Source of the DNA: Leptospira biflexa serovar Patoc strain 'Patoc 1 (Paris)'
GTDB taxonomy: Bacteria > Spirochaetota > Leptospiria > Leptospirales > Leptospiraceae
Direction of reading: 5' to 3'
DNA length: 64,000 nt
NCBI RefSeq assembly: GCF_000017685.1
Contig: NC_010602.1
Location: 1,054,001-1,118,000, forward strand
Part shown: in pieces, positions 37,221 through 48,348 of the stretch
Layout of the letters: each line of letters starts with the position of its first letter
Position numbering within the stretch: position 1 is the stretch's first letter
Translations under genes and position numbers: made by a program
Notes under the pieces: generated by a model
The model's input: only the letters and a program-made list of their open reading frames with translations
The model's database searches: none
Told to the model about the DNA's origin: nothing

Positions 37221-37639
37221 CACTTCTGGAAACTCTTGCCTTTCCTGTTCTTTTTATTTGGTTTGTGGGACTCCTCCTCACTTTTTTCCGAAGGGATTTA
37301 GAACCTCATTGGAAGTTCTTTTTTTTCCTCGTGTTTTGTTTTTACCTCGTTCAGTTTTTTCCCGAATTTTGGCTTGGGGTCACCCGCTGGAAAGAGAATC
37401 CGAAAGGCGAGGTTTTACAATGGATTTCTGCCATGGGAAATTCCCTATATGTGTTTTTGTTTTTTTTATGGCCTCTTGTTCTCATCAGAATTTATTATTC
37501 CGCATCCAACAATCTCAGTAAAACCTTGATCCCAACACTTGCCTATGGGACGGTTCTGTATTGGGCTTTATTTTTCCTTTGGACTTTGTATTCGAAAGAG
37601 TTCAATGAATGGCTTCATCAAGTATTTGCAAATAAGTAA
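37217..37639 (+). CDS. Small integral membrane protein of unknown function
   Basis: A 140-residue protein with four predicted membrane helices (about 5-24, 33-52, 74-98, 110-130), very rich in Phe, Trp and Leu. The ATG overlaps the pdxA stop by four bases; an in-frame reading upstream to 37151 lies within pdxA and is unlikely. No domain recognised. The DegT aminotransferase gene follows after 15 bases. Confidence 0.75.
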   Translation: MTLLETLAFPVLFIWFVGLLLTFFRRDLEPHWKFFFFLVFCFYLVQFFPEFWLGVTRWKENPKGEVLQWISAMGNSLYVFLFFLWPLVLIRIYYSASNNLSKTLIPTLAYGTVLYWALFFLWTLYSKEFNEWLHQVFANK

Positions 37640-37654
37640 AAGAAAGGGCGAACA

Positions 37655-38776
37655 ATGGCAGTTCCATTTATAGATATCAAACGTTTTGAACCAGGATTTT
37701 TGGACACCTGGAATGAAAAAGTAAAGTCCATGTCGGAAAACGCGCAGTTCATTGGCGGAAACGAAGTCACTGACTTAGAAACAAACCTTGCCACTTGGGC
37801 CGAAACCAAGTATGCCATTGGTTGTGCCAATGGAACCGATGCCTTACAACTGGCGTTACGTGCAGTGGGTGTGGGTCGTGGCGACAAAGTATTGTTACCC
37901 GATTCAACCTTTTGGGCCACTTTTGAAGCGGTCGTGAATGTGGGTGGGGATCCTTATACTGTGGATACCAATCCTGTGGATTTACAAATGGATTTCCAAG
38001 TCTTCCAAGAAGCAGTGGAAAAAGTAAAACCAAAAGCGGCTCTTGTTGTGCATCTTTATGGATGGGGGACAGCTAAGATTCAAGAACTTCGAAAGTTTTG
38101 CAAAGAAAAAAATGTTGCCCTTATCGAAGACGGGGCACAATGTTTTGGTGTCAAACACAACGGAAACTCCCTCTACAAAGAAGCACTCATCTCAACCACA
38201 TCCTTTTATCCGGCGAAGGTGTTAGGTGCTGCAGGTGACGGTGGAGCTGTATTCACAAACGATGAAGAGTTATCGGTTGTGACAAGACGACTTGTGAACC
38301 ACGGAAGGACATCTCATTACGAACATGGACTTGTGGGTTGGAACTCAAGACTTGATTCTTTACAAGCTGCTTTTCTCAATCTTTCCCTAAAACACTTAGG
38401 GAAACGTATCGAATCTCGCAAAACCTCGCAAAACATCTATTATAAGGAATTACCAGGTCTTGGGATTGGAGTGATCCAACCACCAAAAGGGTATGACGAA
38501 AATGGATATTGTAACGTGACTTTGGTGGATCCTGAAGTTCGACCTAAAATCGAAGCTGTCTTAAAAGAAAAAGGAATTGGTTTTGGGAATATTTATCCTG
38601 GAGCAATGTCAGACCAACCAGGTGCGAAACCTTATCTTGTCGAACGATTTGGAAAAGACAGCCATGCTCGTCGCATTTCCAAGTCAGTTCTCAACTTCCC
38701 ACTCTTTGCTTATATGACAAACTCCGAAATGGACGAAGTGTTGAGTGCGATAAAAGCGTATAACGCTAGTAAATGA
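37655..38776 (+). CDS. DegT/DnrJ/EryC1/StrS-family sugar aminotransferase
   Basis: A 373-residue fold-type I PLP enzyme. Marks are [17 protein letters not shown] (about 52-68), the [18 protein letters not shown]-aspartate segment (about 160), the PLP lysine in [18 protein letters not shown] at about 187, and the [13 protein letters not shown] signature at about 229. Such enzymes aminate keto-sugars bound to nucleotides for surface polysaccharide or glycan synthesis. No other nucleotide-sugar gene lies next to it, so the substrate is open. The following gene overlaps its stop by four bases. Confidence 0.93.
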   Translation: MAVPFIDIKRFEPGFLDTWNEKVKSMSENAQFIGGNEVTDLETNLATWAETKYAIGCANGTDALQLALRAVGVGRGDKVLLPDSTFWATFEAVVNVGGDPYTVDTNPVDLQMDFQVFQEAVEKVKPKAALVVHLYGWGTAKIQELRKFCKEKNVALIEDGAQCFGVKHNGNSLYKEALISTTSFYPAKVLGAAGDGGAVFTNDEELSVVTRRLVNHGRTSHYEHGLVGWNSRLDSLQAAFLNLSLKHLGKRIESRKTSQNIYYKELPGLGIGVIQPPKGYDENGYCNVTLVDPEVRPKIEAVLKEKGIGFGNIYPGAMSDQPGAKPYLVERFGKDSHARRISKSVLNFPLFAYMTNSEMDEVLSAIKAYNASK

Positions 38777-39546
38777 TGGAAAAACTTCGGGTAGGAGTCT
38801 TTTTATTCTTTTTACTCATCCTTGCGGTGTTAACGTTTAGTTTGTCTAAAAGTTGGCGCCTATACGATGGAGGGTATGAAGTGACTGTGGAAACGCCAGA
38901 GTCCAAAGAAAAAGACACCTCTCCCGAACCAACTGACAGTTTAGATTTAGAAGATGGGAATGGTAAAATTTATTGGAAACAATACTTTATCTACCCTCAT
39001 GGACTCGTTACGGAATCAGGAGGATTTGGTCCAGATGGGATCTTATCCCATGCGCGTAATTTGTATTCCATCAATTTAAAAGATGGAAAAATCCAAAAAC
39101 TCTTTGTGCACGATGTTTATATTTGGGATTTTTTTGTTGGAGAATTTTCTAAAAAATCAGTTTTGAATACGATTGATGATCCAAAAGAAGATGTATTACA
39201 AATTGAAAAGAAAATATTGATTTTTGCTGTGACTGAGGATAGTAACCTCGATGGAGTTTTAAACTATAAAGACCACAAATTGGTTTTTCTTTTTGATCCT
39301 GAAACAAATCAATTGTCTTCCATCTTGCCAACCGGATTTCACTTTCGAAAACTTCTCTACAATTCTTTGAAAAACCACCTAACTTTGATTTTGGGGAAAA
39401 ATCCTGATCCTTTACCTAAACTGAATCGAAAAAAACCACCAGAAACAATCACTAAACTTCATTTATATGATTATGACGTGGTATCATCCAAAGGAGTTTT
39501 GAGTGGGAATTTGGAATCTTTGGTTTCTACCGAAGAGAAAGAGTGA
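38773..39546 (+). CDS. Membrane-anchored protein of unknown function
   Basis: A 257-residue protein with one N-terminal hydrophobic segment (about 8-26) serving as anchor or uncleaved signal, then a mainly beta extracytoplasmic domain. Two adjacent ATGs (38773, 38776) are possible starts; the first overlaps the DegT stop. The segment [20 protein letters not shown] at about 157-176 resembles a dockerin/EF-hand-like Asp-rich loop (D-x-N-x-D-G). Last gene of the plus-strand run; its end is four bases from the convergent TRL-like gene. Confidence 0.75.
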   Translation: MMEKLRVGVFLFFLLILAVLTFSLSKSWRLYDGGYEVTVETPESKEKDTSPEPTDSLDLEDGNGKIYWKQYFIYPHGLVTESGGFGPDGILSHARNLYSINLKDGKIQKLFVHDVYIWDFFVGEFSKKSVLNTIDDPKEDVLQIEKKILIFAVTEDSNLDGVLNYKDHKLVFLFDPETNQLSSILPTGFHFRKLLYNSLKNHLTLILGKNPDPLPKLNRKKPPETITKLHLYDYDVVSSKGVLSGNLESLVSTEEKE

Positions 39547-39550
39547 ATCT

Positions 39551-39919
39551 TCACTCCCCCCAAACTTGTACGCAGTCTTCGTTAAAAATTCCAAATAAAG
39601 TTTTATTGGCAAATTCGACAGCAGAGATTTTCTGAATCCCTGCTTTTTCAGCCGCATCTCGGATGTTTCCACCCCGTTTGAAATAATACATGTTCACGTA
39701 TAAATAGGAGCTGGTGCACGATCGGCCAACCTTTAAGACTCTCCCTTCTGCAAGGCTCCCTGCAATCCCTGGATTTCCATTTTGTGATCCGTCTCTCGAA
39801 CTATGAGTTTCGTTGATCACTAGGGAAACAAAAGGAACCCGGTATTCCGGAATACATTCCGCAGTTACACTAGCGAAACATAGGATTATGAAGATCTTAA
39901 TTCTTTTGGCCATGGACAT
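39551..39919 (-). CDS. TRL-like small lipoprotein 1
   Basis: About 122 residues from ATG at 39919 (GGGAAG ten bases upstream); ATG at 39913 is an alternative. Signal peptide IKIFIILCFASVTAEC with the lipid cysteine at its end. The C-terminal half fits the TRL-like pattern: KVGRSCTSSYLYVNMYYFK, GNIRDAAEKAGIQKISAVEF and IFNEDCVQVWGE, with the conserved Cys pair. TRL-like proteins are small exported proteins of unknown role, expanded in Leptospira. Last of three tandem paralogues; it overlaps the second by about 20 bases. Confidence 0.75.
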   Translation of the reverse strand: MSMAKRIKIFIILCFASVTAECIPEYRVPFVSLVINETHSSRDGSQNGNPGIAGSLAEGRVLKVGRSCTSSYLYVNMYYFKRGGNIRDAAEKAGIQKISAVEFANKTLFGIFNEDCVQVWGE

Positions 39920-40223
39920 AAGTGCAATACTTCCCGTAGAGAAACATAAATTCGACCAGGTGGTGGTCGATGTACGAAATTTTGATGATCCCATTTTCTT
40001 TGGCGATACTTCCGGCTCCTGCATTCCCCCAAGAATACAAACGGAGGAAATGTTGTACACAACCAGAAGCAACGATGTCCTCTTTCACATTGTTTTCAGG
40101 ATCAAAGTCTCCATCAAAGTGAATGTTTGCGTAGAGTAGGCCAGGGAGTGGTTTGTAAACTTCTCCATAAAAACATGAAAGAGAAAAACAAGTTGCAAGT
40201 AAGATGATTGGTTTCAGTTTCAT
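39897..40223 (-). CDS. TRL-like small lipoprotein 2
   Basis: A 108-residue lipoprotein (MKLKPIILLATCFSLSC, lipid Cys17) with GGGGGA before the ATG. Conserved segments: VASGCVQHFLRLYSWGNAGA, then ENGIIKISYIDH and LYGKYCTYVHG, the most typical TRL ending of the three. The ATG overlaps the stop of paralogue 3 by four bases. Its divergence from the neighbours in the first half (FDGDFDPENNVKEDIV) suggests an old duplication. Confidence 0.78.
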   Translation of the reverse strand: MKLKPIILLATCFSLSCFYGEVYKPLPGLLYANIHFDGDFDPENNVKEDIVASGCVQHFLRLYSWGNAGAGSIAKENGIIKISYIDHHLVEFMFLYGKYCTYVHGQKN

Positions 40224-40537
40224 GTTCCAATTTCCCCCGTCATAATCAGGCAATGTCGTACAACGACAAAGGTGAGGATCGAATGCACTTGGATATCGAT
40301 GGATCTGATCTTTGTGATTTTGGAAATACGTTTGGCTTCCTCAATACTCGCATCTCCAGTCGAAACCAAATACAAATAAGAAAAGGCACAGGCTTTCCCT
40401 TCCACAGAACCATCTGCTTTTCCTAGTTTTCCTGGATAATTGTCCTCTCGATACAATGCTCCCAATCGGCAGTCCTGGAAAAAAAACAATACAATTGCCA
40501 AAATCAAAATTCGGGAAAGAATCGAATTCTTTTTCAT
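40220..40537 (-). CDS. TRL-like small lipoprotein 3
   Basis: A 105-residue lipoprotein with signal peptide ending FFFQDC (lipid Cys23). The middle is the clearest TRL-like signature of the set: GKACAFSYLYLVSTGDASIE followed by KITKIRSIDIQVHSIL; the C-terminus (VVVRHCLIMTGE) keeps the second cysteine but is otherwise divergent. Starts in an ATGA overlap with the beta-barrel protein gene upstream, so all four genes form one transcript. Confidence 0.78.
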   Translation of the reverse strand: MKKNSILSRILILAIVLFFFQDCRLGALYREDNYPGKLGKADGSVEGKACAFSYLYLVSTGDASIEEAKRISKITKIRSIDIQVHSILTFVVVRHCLIMTGEIGT

Positions 40538-41373
40538 CTTTGGTCTTTGCTAATATTATCTAAATTGAAGATGACACCAAATTGGAATCCAACTTGGTCA
40601 AATGTTTCACTTGAAAATAAATTAGACTTTAACATTCGTTTCATGCCATGTAATTCAAAAGAAAAACCAAATTCTGGTGTTAGGTAGTAGTTGATCCCTA
40701 GAGCGGCCCTTCCACTCACACCCGTCCCTTGCGCCATCAGGCTTTGTAAATAGAGGTTGGTATAACCTGTGGACCTGTAGGAGGCACTAAAATTCACGAG
40801 TCCCAATTCGAGTCCAATATAAGGATCAAATTTATTTTTGGTTAAAAAATGATAATTGAGTCCAAGTCCATACACTTTGTCTTTATATACTGTATATTTG
40901 GTGGGCGCATATTCCAAATACGGAGTGAATCCTGTCGCACTGTTCCTATCAGAGTAAATGAATTGGTCTGATCTTTCTCCTTTTACGGAATTGGAAGCAT
41001 AGGAAATCAAAATACCTAAATGGTCAGTGAGACCATATTCAAAAAATACACGACCCGTCCTTCCTGGTTCCACTTTGCCATCGGGAATGGGGATCACTTG
41101 TGGGACAGAAAGTGATCCGAGGAGACGCACTGGCATCACACCTAGTTGGGTTTGTGTTTTGATGGAATTTTGAAGAGAGGATTCTCTTTTTTGCAAACTG
41201 CCGCCTGTATAAACGGTTTCTCCCCCTTGGAGGTTTAAATAAAACCCACCTTGGTAAAATCCAATGGGATACTCTAGTCTTGGTGTGGGTGTTTGTGAAT
41301 ATAAAGGAGAAATTACATTCAAAATCGCTAAAATGGAGAGTAATATTCTTTTCGAGAGAATCCTTCGTTTCAT
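40534..41373 (-). CDS. Outer-membrane beta-barrel protein (OmpA/OprF-like fold, no peptidoglycan domain)
   Basis: A 279-residue exported protein from ATG at 41373 (GGGA upstream), with signal peptide KRILLSILAILNVISPLYSQ. The mature part alternates hydrophobic and polar residues in 8-10 strands (GFYQGGFYLNLQGGETVYTG, HLGILISYASNSVKG, YGLGLNYHFLTKNKFDPYIG) and ends in a strand with terminal aromatic residues (VGFQFGVIFNLDN) before a short tail. The pattern fits an OMP_b-brl barrel. Its cotranscription with three TRL-like lipoproteins suggests a shared envelope task, which I cannot name. Confidence 0.8.
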   Translation of the reverse strand: MKRRILSKRILLSILAILNVISPLYSQTPTPRLEYPIGFYQGGFYLNLQGGETVYTGGSLQKRESSLQNSIKTQTQLGVMPVRLLGSLSVPQVIPIPDGKVEPGRTGRVFFEYGLTDHLGILISYASNSVKGERSDQFIYSDRNSATGFTPYLEYAPTKYTVYKDKVYGLGLNYHFLTKNKFDPYIGLELGLVNFSASYRSTGYTNLYLQSLMAQGTGVSGRAALGINYYLTPEFGFSFELHGMKRMLKSNLFSSETFDQVGFQFGVIFNLDNISKDQR

Positions 41374-41452
41374 TCCCAGAAAATTAACAAGTGTTTGTCC
41401 ATGTGTCAACGGAAAAGAGTAGGAAATAAAAAATGTTTGCGATGATAAATCG

Positions 41453-41490
41453 AATCAAAAACCCCAAAAATTTCCTTAGGGTTTTTGATT
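41453..41490. terminator. 12-base perfect hairpin between sucA and the barrel gene
   Basis: AATCAAAAACCC/GGGTTTTTGATT with a 14-base loop. Either strand gives a stem whose descending arm holds TTTTT. It lies downstream of a better sucA terminator and upstream of the barrel gene, and may be a backup terminator. Confidence 0.55.
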
Positions 41491-41507
41491 GTCACAAAAC
41501 AATCAGA

Positions 41508-41541
41508 CAAAAAAGAACTATCTGTAGTCAGCTACAAATAG
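41508..41541 (-). terminator. Rho-independent terminator of sucB-lpdA-sucA
   Basis: On the minus strand, 35 bases after the sucA stop, the stem CTATTTGTAG/CTACAGATAG (one G-U-type mismatch, loop CTGA) is followed by TTCTTTTTTG. This is a classic intrinsic terminator. Confidence 0.8.
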
Positions 41542-41575
41542 TCCTATGATTCAATGAATCGATTGTTGTTAGACT

Positions 41576-44344
41576 TTAAGACAGAGCGTCCTTCACTAAA
41601 TCTTCTTGTTCCTTTAAGTGAGTGACCACGTGTCCACAAGCAGGGCTTGGGAATTCTGAGCGACCTGCATAGTGCAGGCGTTTGTTTTCCGGCATCAACG
41701 CTTCGATTCGATCTCTCACAAAAAACCAAGCACCTTGGTTTTTTGGTTCTTCCTGAACCCAAACAAATTTTTTAAGTTTTCCGTAACTTGTGATCATTTG
41801 TTTGATATGGTTTTCTGGAAAAGGATAAAGTTGTTCGATGCGAACGACTGCTACGTTTTCCAGTTTTTGGTTATCAATCGCCTTACGTAAGTCATAGTAA
41901 ACTTTTCCCGAGCAGAAGAGTAATTTTTCTACTTTTTCTGGTTTTGCGACTGGGTCTGGTAAGATCTTTTTGAATGCACCTGTTGTGATGTCTTCCAAAC
42001 TCGAAGCCGCATCTTTCAAACGAAGTAGGGACTTCGGAGTCATGATGATGAGCGGTTTTCTAAAACTTTGTAAGATTTGGCGCCGTAGGATATGGAAGTA
42101 CTGGGCAGGTGTGGTGAGGTTTGCCACTTGGATATTGTCAAGAGCACAAAGTTGCAAGAATCGTTCGAGACGTGCGGACGAGTGTTCTGGACCTTGTCCT
42201 TCATAACCATGTGGGAGTAAACAAACTAGCCCCGACATCCTTTGCCATTTGATTTCCGAACTGGAAATGAACTGGTCAAAGATTACCTGTGCGTTATTTG
42301 CAAAGTCACCAAACTGCGCTTCCCACATCACAAGGCTACTTGGATCCGCAAGAGAAAATCCATATTCAAATCCAAGGCAGGAGTATTCAGAAAGGGAAGA
42401 GTTGACGATTTCGATCTTTGCCTGTTTGTCACTGATGTGATTGAGAAGGGTGAGTTTTTTCCCGTTTACAATATCAGAGAGAGTGGCATGCCTATGAGAG
42501 AAGGTTCCCCTTTGGGCATCTTGTCCACCCAAACGGATCGGGAATCCATTCTCCAAAATGGAACCAAAAGAAAGAGCTTCTGCGAAACCCCAATCGATTG
42601 GAAGTTCCCCAGCACCCATTTTTTTACGGTCCTCCAATACTTTGATGTGTTTTGGATTGGCCGTATACCCTTCTGGAAGAGTGGTCACTGCTTTGACAAT
42701 CCCACCTAATTGTTGTTGGAGGAGCTCTGTGTGCACATCGGAATCAAGTGGTTCTTTTGTGTATCTTGACCAAACGCCACCAAGAGTATCCACTGTGATA
42801 CGAGTGTCTTTTTCTTTTGCTTGTTGGAAAGAGTCTTCCAACCCTTGTGCGATTCCATCTTTGATGAACTGAATTTCTTCAGGAGTGATGTCACCACGTT
42901 GTAATAATCTTTGTTCGTAAAGGGATATCGTTTTTGGATGTTTCTTTATGATATCATACATTTGAGGTTGTGTGAAAGACGGTTCGTCAGTTTCGTTATG
43001 ACCTAACCTTCTGTAACAAATCAAATCGATGATCACATCTTTTTTGAATTTTTGACGGTATTCTAACGCGAGTTTTGTGACGCGGTATGCCGCTTCTGGG
43101 TCATCTCCGTTCACATGGAAAATCGGAACTTGGAATCCTTTGGCAAGGTCAGTCGCATACAAAGTTGATCTGGATTCACTCGGAAGGGTAGTAAATCCAA
43201 TTTGGTTATTGATGACGATGTGAAAAGTTCCGCCAACAGTATACCCTTCCAGGTTCATCATGTTGAGAGTTTCTGCAACAACCCCTTGGCCGGCAAACGC
43301 TGCATCTCCATGGATGGCAACAGGCATAAATTTAGAACGGTCCGTGTCCTTTGCCATTTCTTGGCGGGCACGAACGGATCCAAAGATCACTGGGTCTACG
43401 GCTTCTAAGTGTGATGGGTTAAAGGCAAGGGAGAGTTTGACTTCTTTTCCATAATGGGTCATCACATGGTTGGAATACCCAAGGTGGTACTTTACGTCTG
43501 CATACCCAAGTTGTCCTGGGTTTAGTTTTTCTTCAAACTCTGCAAAGATAAGACCTGCTGGTTTACGGATGATGTTTACCAGTACATTGAGTCGTCCTCT
43601 GTGTGCCATCCCAATCACAAGGGCATCCATTTTATGACCACCCGCTTCTTCCACAAGGGTATCAAGCATTGGGATCATGGTTTCCCCACCTTCGAGAGAG
43701 AATCGTTTTTTCCCTACGAATTTTTTGGCGAGGAAGTTTTCAAAACTATCTGCTTGGTATAATTTTTCAAACAAACGTAAGGCGGTCTTTTTGCTAATGG
43801 GATCGTTATTGGCAAGTGGTTCCATTCTGTTTTGTAACCACTCCCGTTCCTCATCATTGACAAGGTAATAGTGTTCACAACCAATCGAACCACAATAGGT
43901 TTTTTCAAACCAATCGATGACGTTTTTAAGTTTTGTTTTTCCAAGGTTGGCGATCCCAGAATCCACTTCTGTATCGAGGTCGGATTCTTTCAGGGCTTTG
44001 ATTTTGAGGTCAATGAATTCACGGTTTGGTTTGTTGATTCCAAGTGGATCTAAGTTTGCCGCTAAGTGACCTTGCCTTCTATAAGCATTGAGTAAGTTAA
44101 TGATACCAAAATCGCTTAAAGATGAGTCTTTACGGTGTTCGGTGGAAGTGTAGTTCACATACCCGTTTCCATTAAAGCCACCTCCATTCGAACCATTGTT
44201 CGAAAAGGAAGTTCGTTCCAATTCTTGGAAAAAATCAATCCAATCTTTGGTTAAGGAAGACGGATCTTCTTTGAACTGTTTGTAATACTCTTCCAATAAT
44301 ACAACGTTATCGCCGTATAAACTCATCATCTGATCGGTTGTCAT
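41576..44344 (-). CDS. sucA: 2-oxoglutarate dehydrogenase E1 component
   Basis: A 922-residue thiamine-diphosphate enzyme that decarboxylates 2-oxoglutarate and passes the succinyl group to E2 lipoate. The N-terminus ([20 protein letters not shown]) is the E2/E3-binding peptide of OdhA-type E1. ThDP site [19 protein letters not shown] at about 343; substrate histidines in [11 protein letters not shown] at about 248; transketolase-type pyrimidine domain from about 590. Full length. It is the last gene of a sucB-lpdA-sucA order, the reverse of the usual arrangement. Confidence 0.97.
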   Translation of the reverse strand: MTTDQMMSLYGDNVVLLEEYYKQFKEDPSSLTKDWIDFFQELERTSFSNNGSNGGGFNGNGYVNYTSTEHRKDSSLSDFGIINLLNAYRRQGHLAANLDPLGINKPNREFIDLKIKALKESDLDTEVDSGIANLGKTKLKNVIDWFEKTYCGSIGCEHYYLVNDEEREWLQNRMEPLANNDPISKKTALRLFEKLYQADSFENFLAKKFVGKKRFSLEGGETMIPMLDTLVEEAGGHKMDALVIGMAHRGRLNVLVNIIRKPAGLIFAEFEEKLNPGQLGYADVKYHLGYSNHVMTHYGKEVKLSLAFNPSHLEAVDPVIFGSVRARQEMAKDTDRSKFMPVAIHGDAAFAGQGVVAETLNMMNLEGYTVGGTFHIVINNQIGFTTLPSESRSTLYATDLAKGFQVPIFHVNGDDPEAAYRVTKLALEYRQKFKKDVIIDLICYRRLGHNETDEPSFTQPQMYDIIKKHPKTISLYEQRLLQRGDITPEEIQFIKDGIAQGLEDSFQQAKEKDTRITVDTLGGVWSRYTKEPLDSDVHTELLQQQLGGIVKAVTTLPEGYTANPKHIKVLEDRKKMGAGELPIDWGFAEALSFGSILENGFPIRLGGQDAQRGTFSHRHATLSDIVNGKKLTLLNHISDKQAKIEIVNSSLSEYSCLGFEYGFSLADPSSLVMWEAQFGDFANNAQVIFDQFISSSEIKWQRMSGLVCLLPHGYEGQGPEHSSARLERFLQLCALDNIQVANLTTPAQYFHILRRQILQSFRKPLIIMTPKSLLRLKDAASSLEDITTGAFKKILPDPVAKPEKVEKLLFCSGKVYYDLRKAIDNQKLENVAVVRIEQLYPFPENHIKQMITSYGKLKKFVWVQEEPKNQGAWFFVRDRIEALMPENKRLHYAGRSEFPSPACGHVVTHLKEQEDLVKDALS

Positions 44345-44378
44345 ATATTCTCCCTAAAACAACAAAACAACTGTTTGG

Positions 44379-45785
44379 TTACGAATGGATGGACCATTTC
44401 GCATCAGCATCCATCGCCGCTTCCCGAAGGACTTCGGAAAGAGTGGGGTGGGCATGTGTGGAACGAGCAATGTCTTCCGCACTGGCACCAAATTCAAAGG
44501 CAATCGCCGCTTCTGCAATCATGTCAGATGCACGAGGGCCGACAATGTAGACGCCGAGAAGTTTGTCCGTTTTTTTGTCCGCGAGGACTTTCACTTGCCC
44601 ATCGGTTTCGTTCATGGCTTTGGCTCTTGCATTGGGTTTGAACATGTACTTACCCACTTTGTATTCGATCCCTTTGGCTTTTAGTTCTTCTTCGCCAAGT
44701 CCCACCCAAGCCACTTCTGGCCAAGTGTAGACGATCCAAGGGATGGCTTTGTAATTTACATGGCCATACTTACCACAAATGAGTTCGGCTACAGCAATCC
44801 CTTCGTCTTCTGCTTTGTGAGCAAGCATTGGTCCGTCCACCACGTCACCAATCGCATAAATATTCGGAATGTTCGTTTGGAATTTGTTAGGTTCTACTTT
44901 GACGCGACCACGGTCTGTCATCTCGATTCCAATTTCTTTGGCACCGAGTCCGTCTGTGTTCGGGCGTCGGCCAATGGAAACAAGTACCTTGTCTCCTTCG
45001 AGAACGGATTTTTTTCCGTCTTTGCCTTCGATTTCGACTTCTACTTTTTTCCCTTTCACTTTCGCACCGTGCACTTTGGTTTCAAAGAGAAAGTTAATCC
45101 CTTGCTGTGTTAATAATCTTTCCGCTAGGCTTGCCATCGCTTGGTCAGCGGTTCCGAAAAGCCGTGGCATGAGTTCCACCACGGTGACCTTGGCACCAAG
45201 TCGTAACCAAACAGAGCCTAGTTCCAAACCGATGACCCCTGCACCCACGATGATGAGGTGTTCGGGAACGGAATCAAACCCAATGGCATGGTCAGAGGTC
45301 ACAATGTTTTTTCCATCCACGGGGAGTGGTGGGATTTCAATGGGAGTAGAACCTGTGGCGATGATGATGTTCGTTCCGCTAATGGATTCTTTTTTGCCAT
45401 CGTCTGCGGTGATCGAAACTTCGGTTTTGGAAACAAAACTGGCTTGGCCCAAGTAACGAGTGATTTTGTTTTTTTTCATCAAGTAGTCAACACCCGATGT
45501 CACTTCACTCACCACTTTGTCTTTTCGTGCCATCATTTTGGCGATATCAATTTTGACATCTTTCACAGAGATTCCATGGTCCGCTAACTTATGTTTGGTT
45601 TTATGGAATTCTTCAGAGGAATCGAGGAGAGCCTTGGAAGGGATACAACCTACGTTCAGGCAAGTCCCACCGAGTGTTTTTCTTTTTTCAATGATGGCTA
45701 CTTTTTTGCCTAGTTGGGCGGCACGAACCGCCGCCACATACCCACCAGGGCCTGCACCAATCACAATGATATCGTATTGTTCCAT
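44379..45785 (-). CDS. lpdA: Dihydrolipoamide dehydrogenase (E3)
   Basis: A 468-residue flavoprotein that reoxidises the lipoyl groups of E2 with NAD+. FAD loop [15 protein letters not shown] at about 8, redox-active disulfide Cys42/Cys47 in [19 protein letters not shown]-binding [15 protein letters not shown] at about 180, and the C-terminal active-site [13 protein letters not shown] at about 443. ATG at 45785 gives the family's normal N-terminus; six further codons upstream are in frame but not needed. Eight bases after the sucB stop, so it serves the same complex (and perhaps others). Confidence 0.97.
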   Translation of the reverse strand: MEQYDIIVIGAGPGGYVAAVRAAQLGKKVAIIEKRKTLGGTCLNVGCIPSKALLDSSEEFHKTKHKLADHGISVKDVKIDIAKMMARKDKVVSEVTSGVDYLMKKNKITRYLGQASFVSKTEVSITADDGKKESISGTNIIIATGSTPIEIPPLPVDGKNIVTSDHAIGFDSVPEHLIIVGAGVIGLELGSVWLRLGAKVTVVELMPRLFGTADQAMASLAERLLTQQGINFLFETKVHGAKVKGKKVEVEIEGKDGKKSVLEGDKVLVSIGRRPNTDGLGAKEIGIEMTDRGRVKVEPNKFQTNIPNIYAIGDVVDGPMLAHKAEDEGIAVAELICGKYGHVNYKAIPWIVYTWPEVAWVGLGEEELKAKGIEYKVGKYMFKPNARAKAMNETDGQVKVLADKKTDKLLGVYIVGPRASDMIAEAAIAFEFGASAEDIARSTHAHPTLSEVLREAAMDADAKWSIHS

Positions 45786-45792
45786 AAAATCC

Positions 45793-47025
<1,233 letters not shown>

Positions 47026-47183
47026 GAAATATTCCTTAGCAGGTTTTTAGAGAAAAATAGCGTTTTTGAGGAGTGAGATCCCATTTGAATCTAAGACTAC
47101 GGTAACTTACTTAAAGGTTAAAACGCAAGCGGAAAAAACGAAAAGGCCTTGAGTTTCGGTTGAATCCCTTATCAGTTGCAAGT

Positions 47184-47717
47184 ATGATCCGTTCTTTCCA
47201 AGGCCACACACCTTCCCTCCACCCAAGCTCCTGGGTGGCACCTTCTGCCGACGTATTGGGCAAGGTTACGATCGGCGAAGAGTCTTCCATTTGGTTCCAA
47301 TGTGTGTTACGAGGTGACGTAAATACCATCACGATTGGCAAACATGTGAACATCCAAGACATGACCCTCGTACATGTGGCAAGAGATTTGTATCCTGTCA
47401 CCATTGGAGATTATGTATCCATCGGCCACCATGCAACCATCCACGGTTGTGTGTTGCGGGACCATAGTTTTGTGGGCATGGGGGCTATGATCATGGACGA
47501 TGTCGAGATTGGCGAATGGTCGTTTGTGGGTGCAGGTTCTCTTGTTCCCCCAGGGAAAAAAATCCCACCAGGGGTTCTCATCATGGGTAGCCCCGCGAAA
47601 ATCATCCGAGACATAACAGACAAAGACCGAGAGATCATCACGCGCACCGCAAACAATTATGTGAAGTACAAAGAAAACTACCGGAGTGAAGGGATCGGGG
47701 GCACATCCCTTTCTTAA
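47184..47717 (+). CDS. Gamma-class carbonic anhydrase family protein
   Basis: A 177-residue left-handed beta-helix trimer protein. The three metal histidines are in [17 protein letters not shown] (two), in the order of YrdA/CaiE-type gamma-carbonic anhydrases; hexapeptide repeats run through [16 protein letters not shown] and [15 protein letters not shown]. The family includes active zinc or iron carbonic anhydrases and inactive homologues, so activity is not certain. ATG at 47184 begins [10 protein letters not shown]; a TTG eight codons upstream (47160) is possible. Divergent from sucB. Confidence 0.92.
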   Translation: MIRSFQGHTPSLHPSSWVAPSADVLGKVTIGEESSIWFQCVLRGDVNTITIGKHVNIQDMTLVHVARDLYPVTIGDYVSIGHHATIHGCVLRDHSFVGMGAMIMDDVEIGEWSFVGAGSLVPPGKKIPPGVLIMGSPAKIIRDITDKDREIITRTANNYVKYKENYRSEGIGGTSLS

Positions 47718-47932
47718 CAGAAAGGGACCGGGTGATCCGCTGCAATCTGATCGCTTGGTGCGATCAGGATTTCCGCTACTCCCCCTTGTGCGGGGAGAAT
47801 ACAGTTTTCATTTTGAATCGAACCGATTGACACATTCTTAAGTTTATTTTTTGTATCTGTCCCGAAGGTTTTGTCTTTCGAATCCCAAACTGATAGTTTC
47901 GCCAAACAAAGAAATAAAAGTGAATCCAACAA
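47714..47932 (-). CDS. Possible small exported protein
   Basis: A reading frame of about 72 residues from TTG at 47932 with a hydrophobic start ([17 protein letters not shown]) and two later cysteines, ending in PVPFC. It has no clear ribosome site and the frame runs open further upstream without ATG, so the start is uncertain. It overlaps the end of the carbonic anhydrase gene by four bases. It could be a small secreted protein, a decayed lipoprotein gene or a chance frame. Confidence 0.35.
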   Translation of the reverse strand: MLDSLLFLCLAKLSVWDSKDKTFGTDTKNKLKNVSIGSIQNENCILPAQGGVAEILIAPSDQIAADHPVPFC

Positions 47933-48025
47933 CAGGCCTGACTGCCTGAAAACCCAAAAGAATGACTTAAAATTTTAGAATCGTAAATTTAAGATTGATC
48001 CGTTTGTTTTCTGAATCAAATTTGA

Positions 48026-48271
48026 ATGAATCAATCAAAAGGACAAAATTTGTATACACTCATCCGATTTGAAACAGTAACACTCGCCCACATCCAAGTA
48101 GAGAAGGGAGGAGTGATCACTTTCCCTTGTGGCTTTGACCCATCCAAACACAGAATGGAAAAATCATCCCAAACGTTGGACCTAAAAAAAATCAGAGTAG
48201 CGGTAGCCAAATCTGCCAACGCTGATTCCGAAATCTGCGGAACTTGTGTGGGTGCCCTGTATTCGAACTGA
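48026..48271 (+). CDS. Possible small protein
   Basis: An 81-residue frame from ATG at 48026 with Cys at 35, 71 and 74 (EICGTCVGAL). No signal peptide and no ribosome site. A 105-codon frame lies opposite (48031-48348, minus) and neither is convincing. The C-terminal CGTC pattern gives the plus-strand frame slight preference. The stretch 47933-48348 otherwise holds nothing I can support. Confidence 0.3.
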   Translation: MNQSKGQNLYTLIRFETVTLAHIQVEKGGVITFPCGFDPSKHRMEKSSQTLDLKKIRVAVAKSANADSEICGTCVGALYSN

Positions 48272-48348
48272 GCCGATCCCAAGTAAGTGATGATTCCAAG
48301 GAAATCCGCTTGCCGAAGTCTTTCACTTTTGGCAAAGTAACCTAACAT

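Noticed and set aside
48022..48034. TTGAATGAATCAA as a second FNR-type site
   Set aside because: The half-sites are three bases apart instead of four, and the gene behind it is itself doubtful.
48031..48348. A 105-codon minus-strand frame opposite the small plus-strand frame
   Set aside because: It starts inside the promoter of the lipoprotein gene at 48349, has no ribosome site or signal peptide, and its composition is that of an antisense shadow.
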